DNA from: G963662675 sp963662675
Lineage (GTDB): Bacteria; Bacteroidota; Bacteroidia; Bacteroidales; Prolixibacteraceae
Reading direction: 5' to 3'
Length of the DNA stretch: 64,000 bases
NCBI GenBank assembly: GCA_963662675.2
Contig: CAXXHP010000003.1
Location: 124,001 to 188,000, forward strand
A program made the translations under genes and the position numbers. This document shows, piece by piece, positions 53,910 to 62,230 of the stretch. Positions within the stretch are counted from its first letter, which is position 1; each line of letters opens with the position of its first letter. Under the pieces are notes generated by a model. The model worked only from the letters and a program-made list of their open reading frames with translations, was not told the origin of the DNA and made no database searches.

Positions 53910-55829
53910 CTAGTTGCAATAACGTTTTATGATGTTATAAGCATTCTCAATACCAAGCTCTCCTGCTTTACTTAGATCCAATGCCCCACCATCAATATCA
54001 TCCAAATAAATTTTGGTGAGGCCTCGATTAAAGTATGCTTCTGCAAAGTCTGATTGCAATTCTATCGCCTTGTCGAGCTTTAATATGGCTTCTTCGTAAT
54101 CTTCTAGCTTACAAAGAATATATGCTTCATTGTAGTACACAAATGGAAAATCAGGATTGCTGTTGATGCAGTTTTGGTAATCATCCAAAATGTATTGGTA
54201 ATCGGCTATGGATTTAGTCTTTTTACTTGAGCCAGAACCAGTATCGTTGTTGTTAAGTGAAATTGTCAAATTTTCAGAAAAGTCAGGGAGAGATTCTAAT
54301 AGCTCAACCATTCTAATCCGACAATTGGCTCTATTAAAATAGGCAAGAGTATTTGTTGGGGAAAGTTTTAATGCTTCATCAAAGTCGAGCATCGCTTCAT
54401 TGTAATCGTTTGTTAGAAATCTAAAAATACCACGGTTCAGATAATTCTGTGAGACCTTATTCTTTGCCAGTTTTTCATTGAAATACAGGATATTATTTTT
54501 GAATGATTCAATATACTGGAAGGTTTCCTTATTTGTCATGTTCAACAGTGGCGTATAGTTATTGAAGCTATTAAGTTCCTCTAAAACCAGACTGTAATAT
54601 TGAAGCCGTTCATAGTTGATTAGGTCTTCATTGTAAGATGCGATAACAAAAATGTTTTGCAGTTCGATAATGACATTTTTGTTTTGGACACGTCCATCTT
54701 CCACTTCTTGATCATTATCCGTTGGGAGATTGCGGGTGTCTGCTAGTGATAATTTGAACCTTCTGCGTTCGCGTTCAGCTTCAATGTTTTCTGGAGTATT
54801 ACTTGTTTGTTGATTAATGTTCTGCTGATTTTGAGACTGTGAATTCTGCTGAGCGGTTTGTTGTTGGTTGTTATTTTGGCTTTGTGTATTGGATTGTTGT
54901 TGTTGTGCGTTTTGAGCATATTGGTCAGCGTTTCCTCTTTGTTTGTTTATGTCAAGAGAAGGATCAAGTCTGGCTGCAATTAGATAATCTTCTTCATATC
55001 CGGGACGCTTTAAAATTTCTTTTGCAATACCTCTATTGTAATATGCATTGGGCATAGTTGGATTTATTTGTAGCGCTAAATCATAATCCATAATTGCACC
55101 CTCGTAATCTTCAAGTTCTTGTTTTACAATACCCCGATTGTTGTATGCATATTCGTTTTGAGGGTCGAGTTGTACTGTCTGGTCAAAATCACGAAGTGCT
55201 GACGCATAGTCTTCAAGTTCGAATCTTGCCAAGCCGCGTAGTAGATAAGCACTGGCATAATGAGGTCTGATGATAATTGCACGGTTCAAATCTCGTATTG
55301 CTTCTTTCGTGTTTCCTTTTACAATGTTTGCATTGCTACGATTAATGAAGGCATTAACGAAATTAGAATTAACCTTAAGGGCTTCATCATAATCTTTAAT
55401 CGCACCATCGTAATCTTTCATAGACATTTTTGCAATTCCCCTATTGTTGTATATGCCTGCATTTCGTGGCGATAACTCCAAAGCCTTGTTGTAGTCTTCA
55501 ATCGTTTTTGAGAATTCTCTAATTTCAAGATAAGCTAAGCCTCTATTTATATAGGCGTTGGGGTAGTATGGCTTTATTTCAATTGCCTTGTTGTAGTCAG
55601 ATAGTGCGCCTCTATAGTCATCGAGTTGGTGTTTTGCCAATCCTCTGTAGTAATATGGTTCAGGTAATTGCGGTCTGAATTTGATAACAATATTAAAGTC
55701 TTCAATAGCACCTAAATAATTGCCTGCATGGATTTTTGTTTGTCCCGCGATGATGTAATTGTTAATGTTGAGCTGGCCGAAAGCCATACTCGCACTGAAA
55801 AATAGAAGAAAAAAAAGCTTAATTTTCAT
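53910..55829 (-). CDS. Secreted TPR-repeat protein with Gln/Asn-rich linker
   Basis: 639 residues from the ATG at 55829 (MKIKLFFLLFFSASMAFGQ, a signal peptide); an upstream TTG would add eight residues and spoil the signal. About eight TPR units (YYRGLAKHQLDDYRGALSDY type) fill residues 25-290, then a low-complexity linker of some 50 residues made mostly of Gln, Asn and Ser (about 297-345), then a less repetitive helical part and further TPR units to the C-terminus. Likely a periplasmic or surface protein-interaction scaffold. No partner is evident from the neighbours. Confidence 0.88.
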   Translation of the reverse strand: MKIKLFFLLFFSASMAFGQLNINNYIIAGQTKIHAGNYLGAIEDFNIVIKFRPQLPEPYYYRGLAKHQLDDYRGALSDYNKAIEIKPYYPNAYINRGLAYLEIREFSKTIEDYNKALELSPRNAGIYNNRGIAKMSMKDYDGAIKDYDEALKVNSNFVNAFINRSNANIVKGNTKEAIRDLNRAIIIRPHYASAYLLRGLARFELEDYASALRDFDQTVQLDPQNEYAYNNRGIVKQELEDYEGAIMDYDLALQINPTMPNAYYNRGIAKEILKRPGYEEDYLIAARLDPSLDINKQRGNADQYAQNAQQQQSNTQSQNNNQQQTAQQNSQSQNQQNINQQTSNTPENIEAERERRRFKLSLADTRNLPTDNDQEVEDGRVQNKNVIIELQNIFVIASYNEDLINYERLQYYSLVLEELNSFNNYTPLLNMTNKETFQYIESFKNNILYFNEKLAKNKVSQNYLNRGIFRFLTNDYNEAMLDFDEALKLSPTNTLAYFNRANCRIRMVELLESLPDFSENLTISLNNNDTGSGSSKKTKSIADYQYILDDYQNCINSNPDFPFVYYNEAYILCKLEDYEEAILKLDKAIELQSDFAEAYFNRGLTKIYLDDIDGGALDLSKAGELGIENAYNIIKRYCN

Positions 55830-55973
55830 TTGTCTGTTTTGTCTAATATGCAAGGAGGTGCATTATTAATTTCATGTCGAAATTTACAAAGAGTAAAACT
55901 AATATTTTATTAGCTCATGGTGCCTTTTTGATACTTTTATAAAGTTTTTGATTTATTAACAAATATCACACTT

Positions 55974-56546
55974 ATGAAACAACGATGTGGGTGGTGTTTA
56001 AATGATGAATTATACATTCAATATCACGATGCAGAGTGGGGAGTTCCTATTCATGATGACCGTATTCTTTTTGAATTTTTATTATTGGAAGGCGTGCAGG
56101 CTGGGCTAAGTTGGTTGACTGTTTTAAGGAAACGCGAAAACTATAGGCTGGCATATGATGGATTTGATCCCAAAATTGTGGCTTCATACAATGATACTAA
56201 GATTCATGAGCTACTTCAAAATGAAGGTATTATTCGTAACCGATTAAAAATTGCTGCTAGTGTAAATAATGCCAAGCGTTTTTTAGAGGTGCAAAAAGAA
56301 TTTGGAAGTTTTGACAAATATATTTGGTCGTTTGTTAATTATAAGCCGATTGTCAATTTTCATACAACTATGGATGAAATCCCGACAACCACTCTTTTAG
56401 CAGAAAAAATTAGCAAGGATCTGAAAGGTAGGGGATTTAAGTTTGTTGGCCCAACAATAATTTATGCACATATGCAGGCTACCGGAATGCTTAATGATCA
56501 TTTGGTGTCATGTTTTAGACATGGAGAGCTAATTAATGCGAAGTAG
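55974..56546 (+). CDS. tag: DNA-3-methyladenine glycosylase I
   Basis: 190 residues. The zinc-snap ligands C5 and H18 (RCGWC, YHDAEWG) and the C-terminal H and C (NDHLVSCF) are kept, as are the 3-methyladenine pocket residues in LLLEGVQAGLSWLTVLRKRE. Removes 3-methyladenine from alkylated DNA as a first step of base-excision repair. Stand-alone gene followed by the tandem non-coding repeat. Confidence 0.95.
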   Translation: MKQRCGWCLNDELYIQYHDAEWGVPIHDDRILFEFLLLEGVQAGLSWLTVLRKRENYRLAYDGFDPKIVASYNDTKIHELLQNEGIIRNRLKIAASVNNAKRFLEVQKEFGSFDKYIWSFVNYKPIVNFHTTMDEIPTTTLLAEKISKDLKGRGFKFVGPTIIYAHMQATGMLNDHLVSCFRHGELINAK

Positions 56547-56643
56547 TAGCGGGTAGTAGTTTGGTGGCTTATCTGCTTTACTCCCTCGTTGTCTGGGTTT
56601 TACGATTAGTTTAATTTCTTTCTTATTTAGGTGAGGGCAAAAA

Positions 56644-56783
56644 AAAAGAGTAGAACGTTTTCTACCCTTTTCAAACCTAACTAAACCAATAAAACTAATC
56701 AAACCTAAACTTATGAAATAAAATCTTCGACAAAGATATGTTGAAAAACACAAATGTGTGTTAAGTGAATATTAAAAAACATG
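56644..56783 (+). repeat. Non-coding tandem element, copy A
   Basis: Layout: a terminator-like hairpin (AAAAGAGTAG against CTACCCTTTT, one mismatch), a 57-base tract without a single G (56658-56714), a start codon directly followed by one codon and a stop (ATG AAA TAA, 56713-56721), then CTTCGACAAAGATATGTTG, a small hairpin AACACA/TGTGTT and an A-rich end. Nearly identical to copy B 187 bases downstream apart from the hairpin loop. Could be a duplicated small RNA gene or an orphan mRNA leader. Confidence 0.75.
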
Positions 56784-56829
56784 TTTTGTAGCATTTGTTT
56801 CTTCGGCTGAGGATGTATTGGAGGAAATA

Positions 56830-56970
56830 AAAAGAGTAGCGTTTTATCTACTCTTTTCTAACCTAACTAAACCAATAAAAACTAATCAAACCTAAACTTA
56901 TGATATAAAACCTTCGACAAAGATATGTTGAAAAACACAAATGCGTGTTAAGTGAATATTAAAAAACATG
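56830..56970 (+). repeat. Non-coding tandem element, copy B
   Basis: Same layout as copy A: perfect hairpin AAAAGAGTAG (56830-56839) with CTACTCTTTT, a 60-base G-free tract (56842-56901), a minimal frame ATG ATA TAA (56900-56908), then the conserved CTTCGACAAAGATATGTTG. After the hairpin I count only about four differences from copy A in some 112 bases. It ends in AACATGC, which can pair with GCATGTT just downstream. Confidence 0.75.
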
Positions 56971-56991
56971 CTGTGAAGCATGTTTGTGCAA

Positions 56992-57031
56992 AATAGAGAC
57001 GCCCTACTGTAGTCAGTAAGGCGTCTCTATT
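56992..57031 (-). terminator. Terminator after floA
   Basis: AATAGAGACGCC (56992-57003) pairs perfectly with GGCGTCTCTATT (57020-57031); the loop contains a second small stem CTACTG/CAGTA. On the minus strand it ends in a T-run, right after the floA stop. Confidence 0.85.
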
Positions 57032-57053
57032 CTTATGGTACGAGTATAATATA

Positions 57054-58031
57054 TTATTCCTGAGAAATTGGAGGCTCATCTCCGGCAATCGATTCACGCA
57101 TTTGGGTATCGGCCATAATGTTTTTGTATTTCATATAGTCCATTATTCCCAGATTTCCATTGCGGAATGCCTCTGATATGGCAAGTGGAATTTCAACTTC
57201 GGCTTGAATAACGTTTGCTCGGGCTTCTTGCGCTTTGGCTTTCATCTCTTGTTCGAGAGCAACAGCCATGGCGCGACGCTCTTCAGCTTTAGCTTGCGCA
57301 ATATTCTTGTCGGCATCTGCCTGATCAATTTGAAGACCTGCACCAATGTTTTTACCGATGTCAATATCAGCAATATCAATCGATAGTATTTCAAACGCAG
57401 TTCCGGCATCCAGTCCTTTGCCTAAAACAACTTTTGAAATTGAGTCTGGATTTTCTAATACGGCCTTATGCGTATGTGAAGAGCCAATTGTAGAAACAAT
57501 TCCCTCTCCAACACGGGCAAGAATTGTATCCTCACCGGCACCACCTACTAATTGCTTAATATTTGCACGAACAGTGACCCTAGCTTTTGCAATCAGCTGA
57601 ATACCGTCTTTTGCTACTGCAGCAACTGGAGGAGTATCAATGACCTTAGGGTTTACAGACATTTGAACGGCTTGAAATACGTCACGTCCAGCAAGGTCAA
57701 TGGCAGTAGCCATGTTGAAGCTGAGTTCAATGTTTGCTTTTTCTGCCGAAACAAGCGAATGTACAACCATGTCAACTTTCCCTCCAGCAAGATAGTGGGC
57801 TTCCAGTTTATCACGATCTAGTTTAATGCCAGCTTTTGTTCCTTCGATTAAGGCACGTACAATAACTGAAGGTGGCACCTTACGAAAACGCATCAGAAAT
57901 AGCTGAAGCAGCGAAATTCTAACTCCCGAAACTAAGGCTGAAAACCAAAGCCCAACAGGGATATAATATAAAATGATGACGAGCAGGATAAATATCCCGA
58001 TAATTAGTCCAAAAGGTCCAAAATAGTCCAT
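57054..58031 (-). CDS. floA: Flotillin-like protein FloA
   Basis: 325 residues. An N-terminal membrane-inserted hairpin (GPFGLIIGIFILLVIILYYIPVGLWFSA region, about 4-32), then an SPFH-like domain with GTKAGIKLDRDKLEAHYLAGG and VNPKVIDTPPVAAVAKDGIQL, and an Ala/Glu-rich coiled coil (about 235-290). This is the FloA (YqfA, formerly UPF0365) family that builds functional membrane microdomains. Its ATG overlaps the nfeD stop by one base (TAATG), so the two are coupled, as is typical for floA-nfeD pairs. Last gene of the four-gene operon. Confidence 0.95.
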   Translation of the reverse strand: MDYFGPFGLIIGIFILLVIILYYIPVGLWFSALVSGVRISLLQLFLMRFRKVPPSVIVRALIEGTKAGIKLDRDKLEAHYLAGGKVDMVVHSLVSAEKANIELSFNMATAIDLAGRDVFQAVQMSVNPKVIDTPPVAAVAKDGIQLIAKARVTVRANIKQLVGGAGEDTILARVGEGIVSTIGSSHTHKAVLENPDSISKVVLGKGLDAGTAFEILSIDIADIDIGKNIGAGLQIDQADADKNIAQAKAEERRAMAVALEQEMKAKAQEARANVIQAEVEIPLAISEAFRNGNLGIMDYMKYKNIMADTQMRESIAGDEPPISQE

Positions 58032-58504
58032 TATTCTTGATTTATTGGTTCAACAATTACTTGAGTTTTTAGTACTTCAATTACTTTTATTTTTACTTGT
58101 GGGTCAATAAAGCCTCCGGTGGATTTTGCCTCCATCGTTTGGTTGTTTATCCTGGCTTTACCAGTGGGAGCAAGGCGTCCAATCGTAATGCCTTCATCTC
58201 CGGGATGTATTGTGTCTATATCAATTTCAACTACTTTCCCTGAAATTTCAGAATTGAGCACCATTTTTTTACCTGTCCGCCCTTTAAAAAATCGATAGAA
58301 TAAAATAGGGACAGCAATCAGCACAAATGCCAGGGTCACAATTCCAGCAATGACCCCATAAGTGTCAAAGGCCATGTATACACTTGACCCCAATAAAATG
58401 AATCCTCCAATACCGGCTATTGTAACTCCGGGTATCACTGTAAACTCAATTAAAAGTAAAAGAATGCCCAGAAAGATTAGAAATAGGATGATAAGAATGT
58501 TCAT
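58031..58504 (-). CDS. NfeD-family membrane protein
   Basis: 157 residues, short NfeD form without the ClpP-like protease domain. Three to four membrane helices in the first 85 residues (ILIILFLIFLGILLLLIEF; IAGIGGFILLGSSVYMAF; VIAGIVTLAFVLIAVPIL) followed by a C-terminal OB-fold (GDEGITIGRLAPTGKARIN). Works with the flotillin encoded immediately downstream. It starts 11 bases after clpS. Confidence 0.92.
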   Translation of the reverse strand: MNILIILFLIFLGILLLLIEFTVIPGVTIAGIGGFILLGSSVYMAFDTYGVIAGIVTLAFVLIAVPILFYRFFKGRTGKKMVLNSEISGKVVEIDIDTIHPGDEGITIGRLAPTGKARINNQTMEAKSTGGFIDPQVKIKVIEVLKTQVIVEPINQE

Positions 58505-58515
58505 GTTATAGATTT

Positions 58516-58797
58516 TTAATCAATAGTTGCCTTTAGGTCTTTGGCAATCAATGCCTTTTTCATCGGACTAAGGTAGGTAAAACTTCCCTTCTTTACATCA
58601 CATTTGCCTTTGTAGTGTACTAACAATGTACATTGGATAGCCTGTTCTTCTTGATGGTCACAGATATTTATCAGAGCATCAATCACATAATCAAAAGAAT
58701 GGTAATCATCGTTATGAAGAACCAGGAAACGTTCTTTTTTCGACATGGTTTCTTCATCATGGCTTGTTTTATCTTTCAGATTTTCTTTGATCTTCAT
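58516..58797 (-). CDS. clpS: ATP-dependent Clp protease adaptor ClpS
   Basis: 93 residues. The ClpS signature LHNDDYHSFDYVIDAL and CTLLVHYKGKCDV carries the N-degron pocket residues (Asn-Asp-Asp, and His in VHYKG). It hands N-end-rule substrates to ClpAP/ClpCP. The start overlaps the preceding TPR/SPOR gene by four bases (ATGA type), so the two are coupled. Confidence 0.92.
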   Translation of the reverse strand: MKIKENLKDKTSHDEETMSKKERFLVLHNDDYHSFDYVIDALINICDHQEEQAIQCTLLVHYKGKCDVKKGSFTYLSPMKKALIAKDLKATID

Positions 58798-60131
58798 TCC
58801 TCTGTCAATTTTCTGGCTTCATTTACATTTATACGCACATTGTTTTTATAAGCTGCAACAAAAGCATCGCTTACACCTTCCTGCCGTATTTGATTTTGCA
58901 TTTGGAGTGCGTCTTTGTATGACTTAAGTTCACCTATTGTATAAACAGTTATCCCGCGGTCATCAGTGTATTGGTCAATACGTCGAATAACAGATATCTT
59001 TTTAAATAGATTTTGCACCCAGTCGGGGGGAGATTTACTGTATGCTCCTATTTGTATTTTATAGGAAATGTTGTCATTTGAAGATTCCTGTTTGGGCTTT
59101 TCTTCTTTTATTTCTTCTGAATTTTTCTGAGTTGTTATAATAGGAAGAGGCGCAGGTACTATCGTTGATGTTTCTGGTTCTGTTGTTGCCAGAATACTGT
59201 CTTGCATCTGGATGATTTTCTGCTTGAAATTATTTCTTTCTGAAGCACTGGCTTTTCCCCAATATGCATTTTCAAATTCATTGGCTTCAGAGTATTTCCT
59301 TCGAATATCTCGGTTTAGTTGGTAGGTTTCCTGTTCCAGTTTTAGAATGTCATCAGCAAGTTGTTCTTTCTCTGTAGGCGAAGCTGTTCCGTATGTTTCT
59401 CGTAACTCAGCTGTTTCGGTTAGTTTGCCATTAAGCTCTTGTTCGAAAACCCATCCGAGAATAAAGGCTTGTTGCCCATCCTTGGTTTTAAACTGATCAA
59501 TGCTCAGATAGCTGATCGATGCATTTATAGGGAAATTAATTGTCGTATTTTTAAGTGCTTCCGGTATTTCCAATGACTCATTAGGCTCTGTAAATAAATT
59601 ATTTGAAATAGGAGTGGGTAACTCTATTGCGGGTTCTGCTTGTGCTTGTGCTTCTATTTCTTCCTCTAAAAAAATAAACGGATTAACTTTTTCTTCGCAC
59701 AGACTTAATAGTTCGTATGCATTTGTAGTGCGTAACTCTTTCTTTTTTGCAGAATTAATATATTCATTGTAATATGAAATGGCATTCTCCCAATCAGATT
59801 GTGTATGGTGATATCTCCCTAAGTAATATAAAGATTTGACCTCTTTCTCCATTGCTACTTCTAAAGCATCTTTTGCTTCTTTTGAATAGGTGGCAGTTTC
59901 AATTAAACATGCTCCAAAGTAATAATTCAGAGTCGCATCAGTAGGGTACAAGTGAATTAAGTCCTTGAAAATTGGGAGTGCCTCTTGGAATTGTTCCACC
60001 CCGAAGTAATATTTGGCTTGTGATTCCGGATCAGATTGTGCCATCAGATTATTTTTCCCAATTAGAAAAATCAGGCTAAACAATAGTAGAATGGAGCTTG
60101 TTCTTTTTATGATATTGAACATTAAGAGCAT
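58794..60131 (-). CDS. TPR and SPOR domain protein, probably envelope-associated
   Basis: 445 residues. N-terminal signal/anchor (ILLLFSLIFLIGKNNLMAQ), a TPR-like helical region (about 35-135: AKYYFGVEQFQEALPIF, YLGRYHHTQSDWENAISYY), a long linker rich in Glu/Thr/Pro, and a SPOR domain at the C-terminus (about 365-440: YKIQIGAYSKSPP opens it, YTIGELKSYKDALQ lies in the middle). SPOR domains bind denuded septal peptidoglycan, so a cell-wall or division role is plausible. First gene of the operon that continues with clpS, nfeD and floA. Confidence 0.85.
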   Translation of the reverse strand: MLLMFNIIKRTSSILLLFSLIFLIGKNNLMAQSDPESQAKYYFGVEQFQEALPIFKDLIHLYPTDATLNYYFGACLIETATYSKEAKDALEVAMEKEVKSLYYLGRYHHTQSDWENAISYYNEYINSAKKKELRTTNAYELLSLCEEKVNPFIFLEEEIEAQAQAEPAIELPTPISNNLFTEPNESLEIPEALKNTTINFPINASISYLSIDQFKTKDGQQAFILGWVFEQELNGKLTETAELRETYGTASPTEKEQLADDILKLEQETYQLNRDIRRKYSEANEFENAYWGKASASERNNFKQKIIQMQDSILATTEPETSTIVPAPLPIITTQKNSEEIKEEKPKQESSNDNISYKIQIGAYSKSPPDWVQNLFKKISVIRRIDQYTDDRGITVYTIGELKSYKDALQMQNQIRQEGVSDAFVAAYKNNVRINVNEARKLTEE

Positions 60132-60392
60132 ATATGTAGTCGTTATTTTTTCGATATAAAATTACAAAAAATGTTGGGCATTCTTTCTTGATCGATTTTT
60201 TTGCGTTTACCAAACAATAGTACTGCAAGCTTGTGTTCAGATTCCTCTTTTTTGTGTTTGTTGAGGAGTTTTTCCAATTTTAAAATCATTAATTATATGA
60301 TGTTTTAACTGATAAAAAATGAGATCAAATTTGATGGTTTGTTGTGAGTCAAATTTGAATAAGTTGGGACTGTTTATTGTCATTATTTCAAG

Positions 60393-60400
60393 TATATTTG
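60393..60400 (+). promoter_or_regulatory. Candidate -7 box for bcp-recA
   Basis: TATATTTG matches TAnnTTTG and lies 19 bases before the bcp ATG; no correctly spaced -33 TTTG, only a TTG at a short spacing. Confidence 0.4.
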
Positions 60401-60419
60401 TCTAATTAAACAAAAGAAA

Positions 60420-60884
60420 ATGGCTTTACTAAAAAAAGGAGATAAGGCTCCTTATTTTAACGGATTAGATCAAAATAGTGAAACAATTTCACTGAAAGAT
60501 TTTAGCGGGAAGAAGTTAATTTTATATTTTTACCCCAAGGATAACACTCCTGGATGTACTGCAGAATCATGTAATTTGAATGAAAATTACGACGTATGGC
60601 TTGATAAAGGTTATGAAGTAATTGGTGTTAGTCCGGATAGTGTGGCTTCTCACAAAAAATTTGCTGAAAAATATGATTTAAAGTTTAATCTGATTGCAGA
60701 TGCTGAAAAGGTAATTTTAAATGCATATGGCGCATGGGGAGAAAAAAGCATGTACGGAAAGAAGTACTTGGGCGTATTGCGGTCAACCTATGTGATTGAT
60801 GAGAATGGAGTGATTGATGAGGTATTTGAAAAAGTAAAGACAAAGGATCATACAAATCAGATTATAAAAGTTTTAGATATATAA
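60420..60884 (+). CDS. bcp: Thioredoxin-dependent thiol peroxidase (peroxiredoxin Q/BCP)
   Basis: 154 residues. Peroxidatic C46 and resolving C51 in DNTPGCTAESCNLNEN, the spacing of atypical two-Cys BCP enzymes. Reduces hydrogen and organic peroxides using thioredoxin in the cytoplasm. It is 5 bases before recA, so the two are likely co-transcribed, linking peroxide defence with DNA repair. Confidence 0.95.
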   Translation: MALLKKGDKAPYFNGLDQNSETISLKDFSGKKLILYFYPKDNTPGCTAESCNLNENYDVWLDKGYEVIGVSPDSVASHKKFAEKYDLKFNLIADAEKVILNAYGAWGEKSMYGKKYLGVLRSTYVIDENGVIDEVFEKVKTKDHTNQIIKVLDI

Positions 60885-60889
60885 CAGAT

Positions 60890-61921
60890 ATGGCAAAAGA
60901 AGAACCAAACAACGTGAATAAAGAAAAGCTGAAAGCACTCCAGCTTACAATGGATAAAATTGAAAAAAGTTATGGCAAAGGAGCTATCATGAAGATGGGC
61001 GATCGTCCTGTTGAGGATGTTCCAGCTATTTCATCTGGTTCTATTGGGTTGGATGTTGCCTTAGGAGTAGGTGGTTTCCCCAAGGGTAGAATCATTGAAA
61101 TTTATGGGCCGGAATCCTCAGGTAAAACTACGCTGGCTATTCATGCTGTTGCCGAAGCACAAAAAGCGGGCGGCATTGCTGCGATTATTGATGCGGAGCA
61201 TGCATTTGATCCGTATTATGCACAAAAATTAGGCGTTGATATCGATGAGCTCCTGATTTCACAACCGGACAATGGAGAGCAGGCATTGGAAATTGCTGAT
61301 AATCTGATCCGCTCTGGAGCTGTGGATATTGTTGTCATTGATTCAGTTGCGGCACTTACACCAAAAGCTGAAATTGAAGGAGAGATGGGTGATTCTAAAA
61401 TGGGATTGCAGGCTCGGCTAATGTCTCAAGCATTGCGTAAGCTTACTGCTAACATCAACAGAACAAAAACTTGTTGCATTTTTATCAATCAATTGCGTGA
61501 GAAAATTGGCGTGATGTTTGGCAATCCTGAAACAACAACAGGTGGTAATGCCCTTAAATTCTATGCATCTGTTCGTTTGGATATTCGTCGTATTGGACAA
61601 ATTAAAGATGGTGATGAAGTGATTGGGAATAATACTCGAGTAAAAGTTGTGAAGAACAAAGTTGCTCCTCCATTCCGTAAAGCAGAATTCGAGATCATGT
61701 ATGGCGAAGGTATTTCTAAAACAGGTGAAATTATTGATCTTGGAGTTGCATACAATATAATTAAAAAGAGCGGTTCATGGTTTAGTTATGGTGATACCAA
61801 ACTAGGGCAAGGGCGCGAAGCAGTACGCACGATTTTGCGCGATAATCAGGAATTGGCGCATGAGCTGGAAACCAAAATTTTTGAAGCAATAAGTGCCGCA
61901 AAAACAACGACAAAAGTTTAA
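60890..61921 (+). CDS. recA: Recombinase RecA
   Basis: 343 residues. Walker A GPESSGKT (73-80), VIDSVAALTPKAEIEGEMG (Walker B and loop L1), INQLREKIGVMFGNPETTTGG (split across L2) and the MAW-like LMSQALRKLTANI are all intact; a short Lys/Thr-rich tail replaces the long acidic tail of E. coli RecA. Strand exchange and SOS co-protease. Starts 5 bases after bcp and ends before a hairpin. Confidence 0.97.
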   Translation: MAKEEPNNVNKEKLKALQLTMDKIEKSYGKGAIMKMGDRPVEDVPAISSGSIGLDVALGVGGFPKGRIIEIYGPESSGKTTLAIHAVAEAQKAGGIAAIIDAEHAFDPYYAQKLGVDIDELLISQPDNGEQALEIADNLIRSGAVDIVVIDSVAALTPKAEIEGEMGDSKMGLQARLMSQALRKLTANINRTKTCCIFINQLREKIGVMFGNPETTTGGNALKFYASVRLDIRRIGQIKDGDEVIGNNTRVKVVKNKVAPPFRKAEFEIMYGEGISKTGEIIDLGVAYNIIKKSGSWFSYGDTKLGQGREAVRTILRDNQELAHELETKIFEAISAAKTTTKV

Positions 61922-61932
61922 TGATATTTTTT

Positions 61933-61977
61933 GCAGAAAGATCTGGGTGAGGCGATTTCTGCTTCACCCATTTTTTT
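61933..61977 (+). terminator. recA terminator with a second, interleaved hairpin
   Basis: TGGGTGA (61944-61950) pairs with TCACCCA (61964-61970), followed by seven T. A second pairing, GCAGAAA (61933-61939) with TTTCTGC (61956-61962), interleaves with it, so the two form either alternative structures or an H-type pseudoknot. Confidence 0.7.
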
Positions 61978-62092
61978 GTAGTAAAATCATGTTTGTAATT
62001 ATTCGGAAAGGGAATAATCTTAACTCATTGCTAAAGCTTATATAAATTGAAAGATTCTGAATGTATTTTTACGATTTAAGGCAATTAGATTG

Positions 62093-62100
62093 TATTTTTG
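62093..62100 (+). promoter_or_regulatory. Candidate -7 box for thrA
   Basis: TATTTTTG matches TAnnTTTG; the -33 position is not a clear TTTG. The leader would be about 124 nt, long enough for control, but I see no leader peptide rich in Thr or Ile. Confidence 0.4.
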
Positions 62101-62230
62101 GCGATTCCAAAAGGATAATTATTTGAAGGATAGTAAGTAAGATAAGGTTGCAGTAGTCGCAGTTCCTTGTGGTTTTTTTAAGTAGTTTGTGCTAAGTTGC
62201 ACACTCATAATGAATTAATCCGTATTGATA

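Larger units (their letters stand above)
56547..57053. other. 507-base non-coding region with a tandem repeat
   Basis: Contains two copies of a 140-base element (listed separately) and the terminator of floA; no protein gene. Confidence 0.7.
61922..62230. other. 309-base region recA / thrA
   Basis: Contains the recA terminator region and a candidate thrA promoter; no gene. Confidence 0.6.

Noticed and set aside
56644..56970. A CRISPR array or IS ends for the repeated element
   Set aside because: Only two copies of 140 bases, no regular short repeats with unique spacers, no transposase and no target-site duplication.
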